From Deltaproteobacteria bacterium (GTDB lineage Bacteria > Desulfobacterota > Binatia > UBA12015): 6,952 bases of DNA. Numbering within the stretch: the stretch's first letter is position 1; the number at the start of each line of letters is the position of its first letter. The notes below the pieces were generated by a model, which did not search any database, had not been told where the DNA came from, and saw only the letters and a program-made list of their open reading frames with translations. The stretch is taken from positions 1 to 6,952 of the forward strand of contig DLYX01000592.1 in the NCBI GenBank assembly GCA_003447545.1, read 5' to 3'. The position numbers and the translations under genes are program-made. Below are positions 6,111 through 6,952 of the stretch, piece by piece.

Positions 6111-6767
6111 TCAGTCCAGCAAACCCATCGGCTGCCGGAAGAAAGCCTGGCTGGCCGAACCATAGGGATTGGGGTTTTCACAATCGCCGCGGCAATCTTG
6201 GAAGGCGTCCAAACAAGCACGTCCCGCGGCATGAGTGTCCTGAGCACATCCGGAAAGACATCGTCCAAAGCCGCCAAACGAGTGGAGCAGACAAGCCAGC
6301 GGGTTGGCCGACCCACGGCAATCCCGCGCATCTTCGCGACGCAACTCGAAGCAGGCAACGCTGCATTCCTGACCGGCTTCAAGGACCTGGCGCGAGCATT
6401 GGCGGAGATCCTGCTTGCAATCAGCGACGCAGATATGCGGATCGATTCCCGTAGTGGATCCTTCCGGCAAGGTAGGCAGGACAACCTCGGCTACGCATGC
6501 ATCGTGGCATTGCTCAATCGCACCCCGACAAGTCGAGCGAGACTCTTTATGAGCTGCCCGACAGGTTCGACGGCACTCCCGTCGTTCGGCCGGATCCCCG
6601 GATTTACAGGTCATGCGACATCCGCGGACTGCGGTGCGCGCGCTGTCCCGACATACCTGCTTGGAATCCATACAGGTATCCCGGCAATCCGATTGCGCCT
6701 CGGCCACATCACCACCCGCACATAGGATGATGATCGAAAAACCAAAAGAAATAAGCAACTTTTTCAT
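6111..6767 (-). CDS. Secreted protein with mirror-symmetric cysteine ladder (22 mature cysteines)
   Basis: This 218-residue protein is exported: lysines 2-3, hydrophobic core 4-19 and an AEA cleavage site before Q25. ATG 6767 is chosen because AGGGG sits about 8 bases upstream and it begins the signal peptide; an in-frame TTG at 6803 would add 12 polar residues. The mature chain has two modules. Module 1 has cysteines at 28, 32, 39, 50, 54, 65, 69, 80, 87 and 91, and is strongly basic. Module 2 has them at 113, 117, 124, 135, 139, 150, 159, 170, 174, 185, 192 and 196, and has mixed charge. In each module the spacings read the same in both directions, and within each arm all cysteines fall on positions 0 and 4 of an 11-residue repeat. 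Eight CX3C motifs occur. A turn-forming segment (SGDPAE in module 1, RGSANP in module 2) lies at the centre of each series. This suggests two disulfide-laddered helical hairpins. I do not recognise a family; function unknown. A terminator follows the gene. Confidence 0.87.
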   Translation of the reverse strand: MKKLLISFGFSIIILCAGGDVAEAQSDCRDTCMDSKQVCRDSARTAVRGCRMTCKSGDPAERRECRRTCRAAHKESRSTCRGAIEQCHDACVAEVVLPTLPEGSTTGIDPHICVADCKQDLRQCSRQVLEAGQECSVACFELRREDARDCRGSANPLACLLHSFGGFGRCLSGCAQDTHAAGRACLDAFQDCRGDCENPNPYGSASQAFFRQPMGLLD

Positions 6768-6952
6768 TTCAAACCCCTCGATTGGCGTGTTTGGATCTCC
6801 CAACCCGCGAAACTCTGCCCGACAACAGAGCCGTTTCTCCGCCTTGATTCAGCCATATTAAAGCGAAGATTGCCAATCCCCCGCATGACGTGCCGCCGAG
6901 AGGGCTGGCGAAGGCAAAATGGGGGGGATGCAGAGACCCGCTGGGTGCGCTA
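6768..6952. promoter_or_regulatory. Upstream region of the cysteine-rich gene
   Basis: These 185 bp precede the cysteine-rich gene and reach the right edge. A ribosome site (AGGGG) lies about 8 bases before ATG 6767. A small hairpin CTCTG/CAGAG (6813-6817 with 6826-6830) would lie in the leader. TTGGCA on the minus strand (6873-6878) resembles a -35 box but has no -10 at the right distance. A marginal -24/-12 match is at 6840-6855. A run of seven G is at 6921-6927. I cannot place a promoter with confidence, and no gene is supported here. Confidence 0.45.

Noticed and set aside
6718..6723. Lipoprotein reading of the cysteine-rich protein using C16
   Set aside because: The residues before C16 are I-I-L, and a lipobox needs a small residue at -1. 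The AEA site before Q25 fits signal peptidase I better.
6198..6725. 175-codon plus-strand ORF
   Set aside because: It is antisense to the cysteine-rich protein, whose signal peptide, ribosome site, regular cysteines and terminator support the minus strand.
6840..6855. TGGCTGAATCAAGGCG on the minus strand, a -24/-12-like match upstream of the cysteine-rich gene
   Set aside because: GG and GC have the right spacing, but nearly all other consensus bases are wrong, so it is below what I would call a promoter.
6764..6886. 40-codon minus-strand ORF whose TGA overlaps the ATG of the cysteine-rich gene (ATGA)
   Set aside because: The overlap resembles an operon junction, but the ORF has no Shine-Dalgarno, is Arg/Gly-rich and resembles no protein; the downstream gene has its own ribosome site.
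6921..6952. Plus-strand ATG 6928 after seven G, open to the right edge
   Set aside because: Only eight codons are visible and the G run directly abuts the ATG without a proper spacer; a gene cannot be supported.

Overview
The window looks like chromosomal DNA from a Gram-negative bacterium of moderately high GC content (about 60% by eye). Secreted cysteine-rich proteins, a sigma-54 enhancer-binding response regulator, a multi-membrane-span histidine kinase and a divergent GST-fold protein would fit the broad 'deltaproteobacterial' lineages (Myxococcota, Desulfobacterota, Binatota and relatives). That placement is an impression from gene content, not a demonstrated affiliation. I see no mobile element, CRISPR array, tRNA or rRNA.

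Layout, left to right. (1) Minus strand, 695 to beyond the left edge: a secreted protein with many cysteines, open to the window boundary. (2) 696-1091: a non-trivial intergenic region. Reading on the minus strand it holds two similar TCTGCGC-containing elements 32 bp apart, a possible terminator for the upstream regulator gene, a good -24/-12 (sigma-54) promoter match, and a well-placed Shine-Dalgarno before a small ORF that overlaps the start of the secreted-protein gene. (3) Minus strand 1092-2531: an NtrC-family response regulator (REC, AAA+ with intact GAFTGA, Fis-type helix-turn-helix). (4) A 95-bp divergent promoter region. (5) Plus strand 2627-5233: an 868-residue sensor histidine kinase (PDZ-like domain, multi-span membrane module, GAF, HisKA, HATPase). 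(6) Minus strand 5230-6006: a GST-fold protein convergent with the kinase; the two stop codons interlock in one TTAA. (7) A strong intrinsic terminator at 6035-6073, reading on the minus strand. (8) Minus strand 6111-6767: a secreted protein with 22 mature cysteines, followed by 185 bp of upstream DNA to the right edge.

How the parts may work together. The kinase and regulator are almost certainly a two-component pair. The regulator keeps the residues needed to work with sigma-54, and the only convincing sigma-54 promoter match I found lies directly downstream of the regulator gene, pointing at the secreted-protein gene. The simplest reading is a local circuit: an envelope signal acts on the kinase, then the regulator, then sigma-54 polymerase, to express a secreted cysteine-rich product.

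The most unusual single object is the protein at 6111-6767. Its cysteine spacings form two perfect mirror-image series (4,7,11,4,11,4,11,7,4 and 4,7,11,4,11,9,11,4,11,7,4). This suggests two antiparallel helical hairpins, each closed by a ladder of nested disulfides on an 11-residue repeat. I do not recognise this family.
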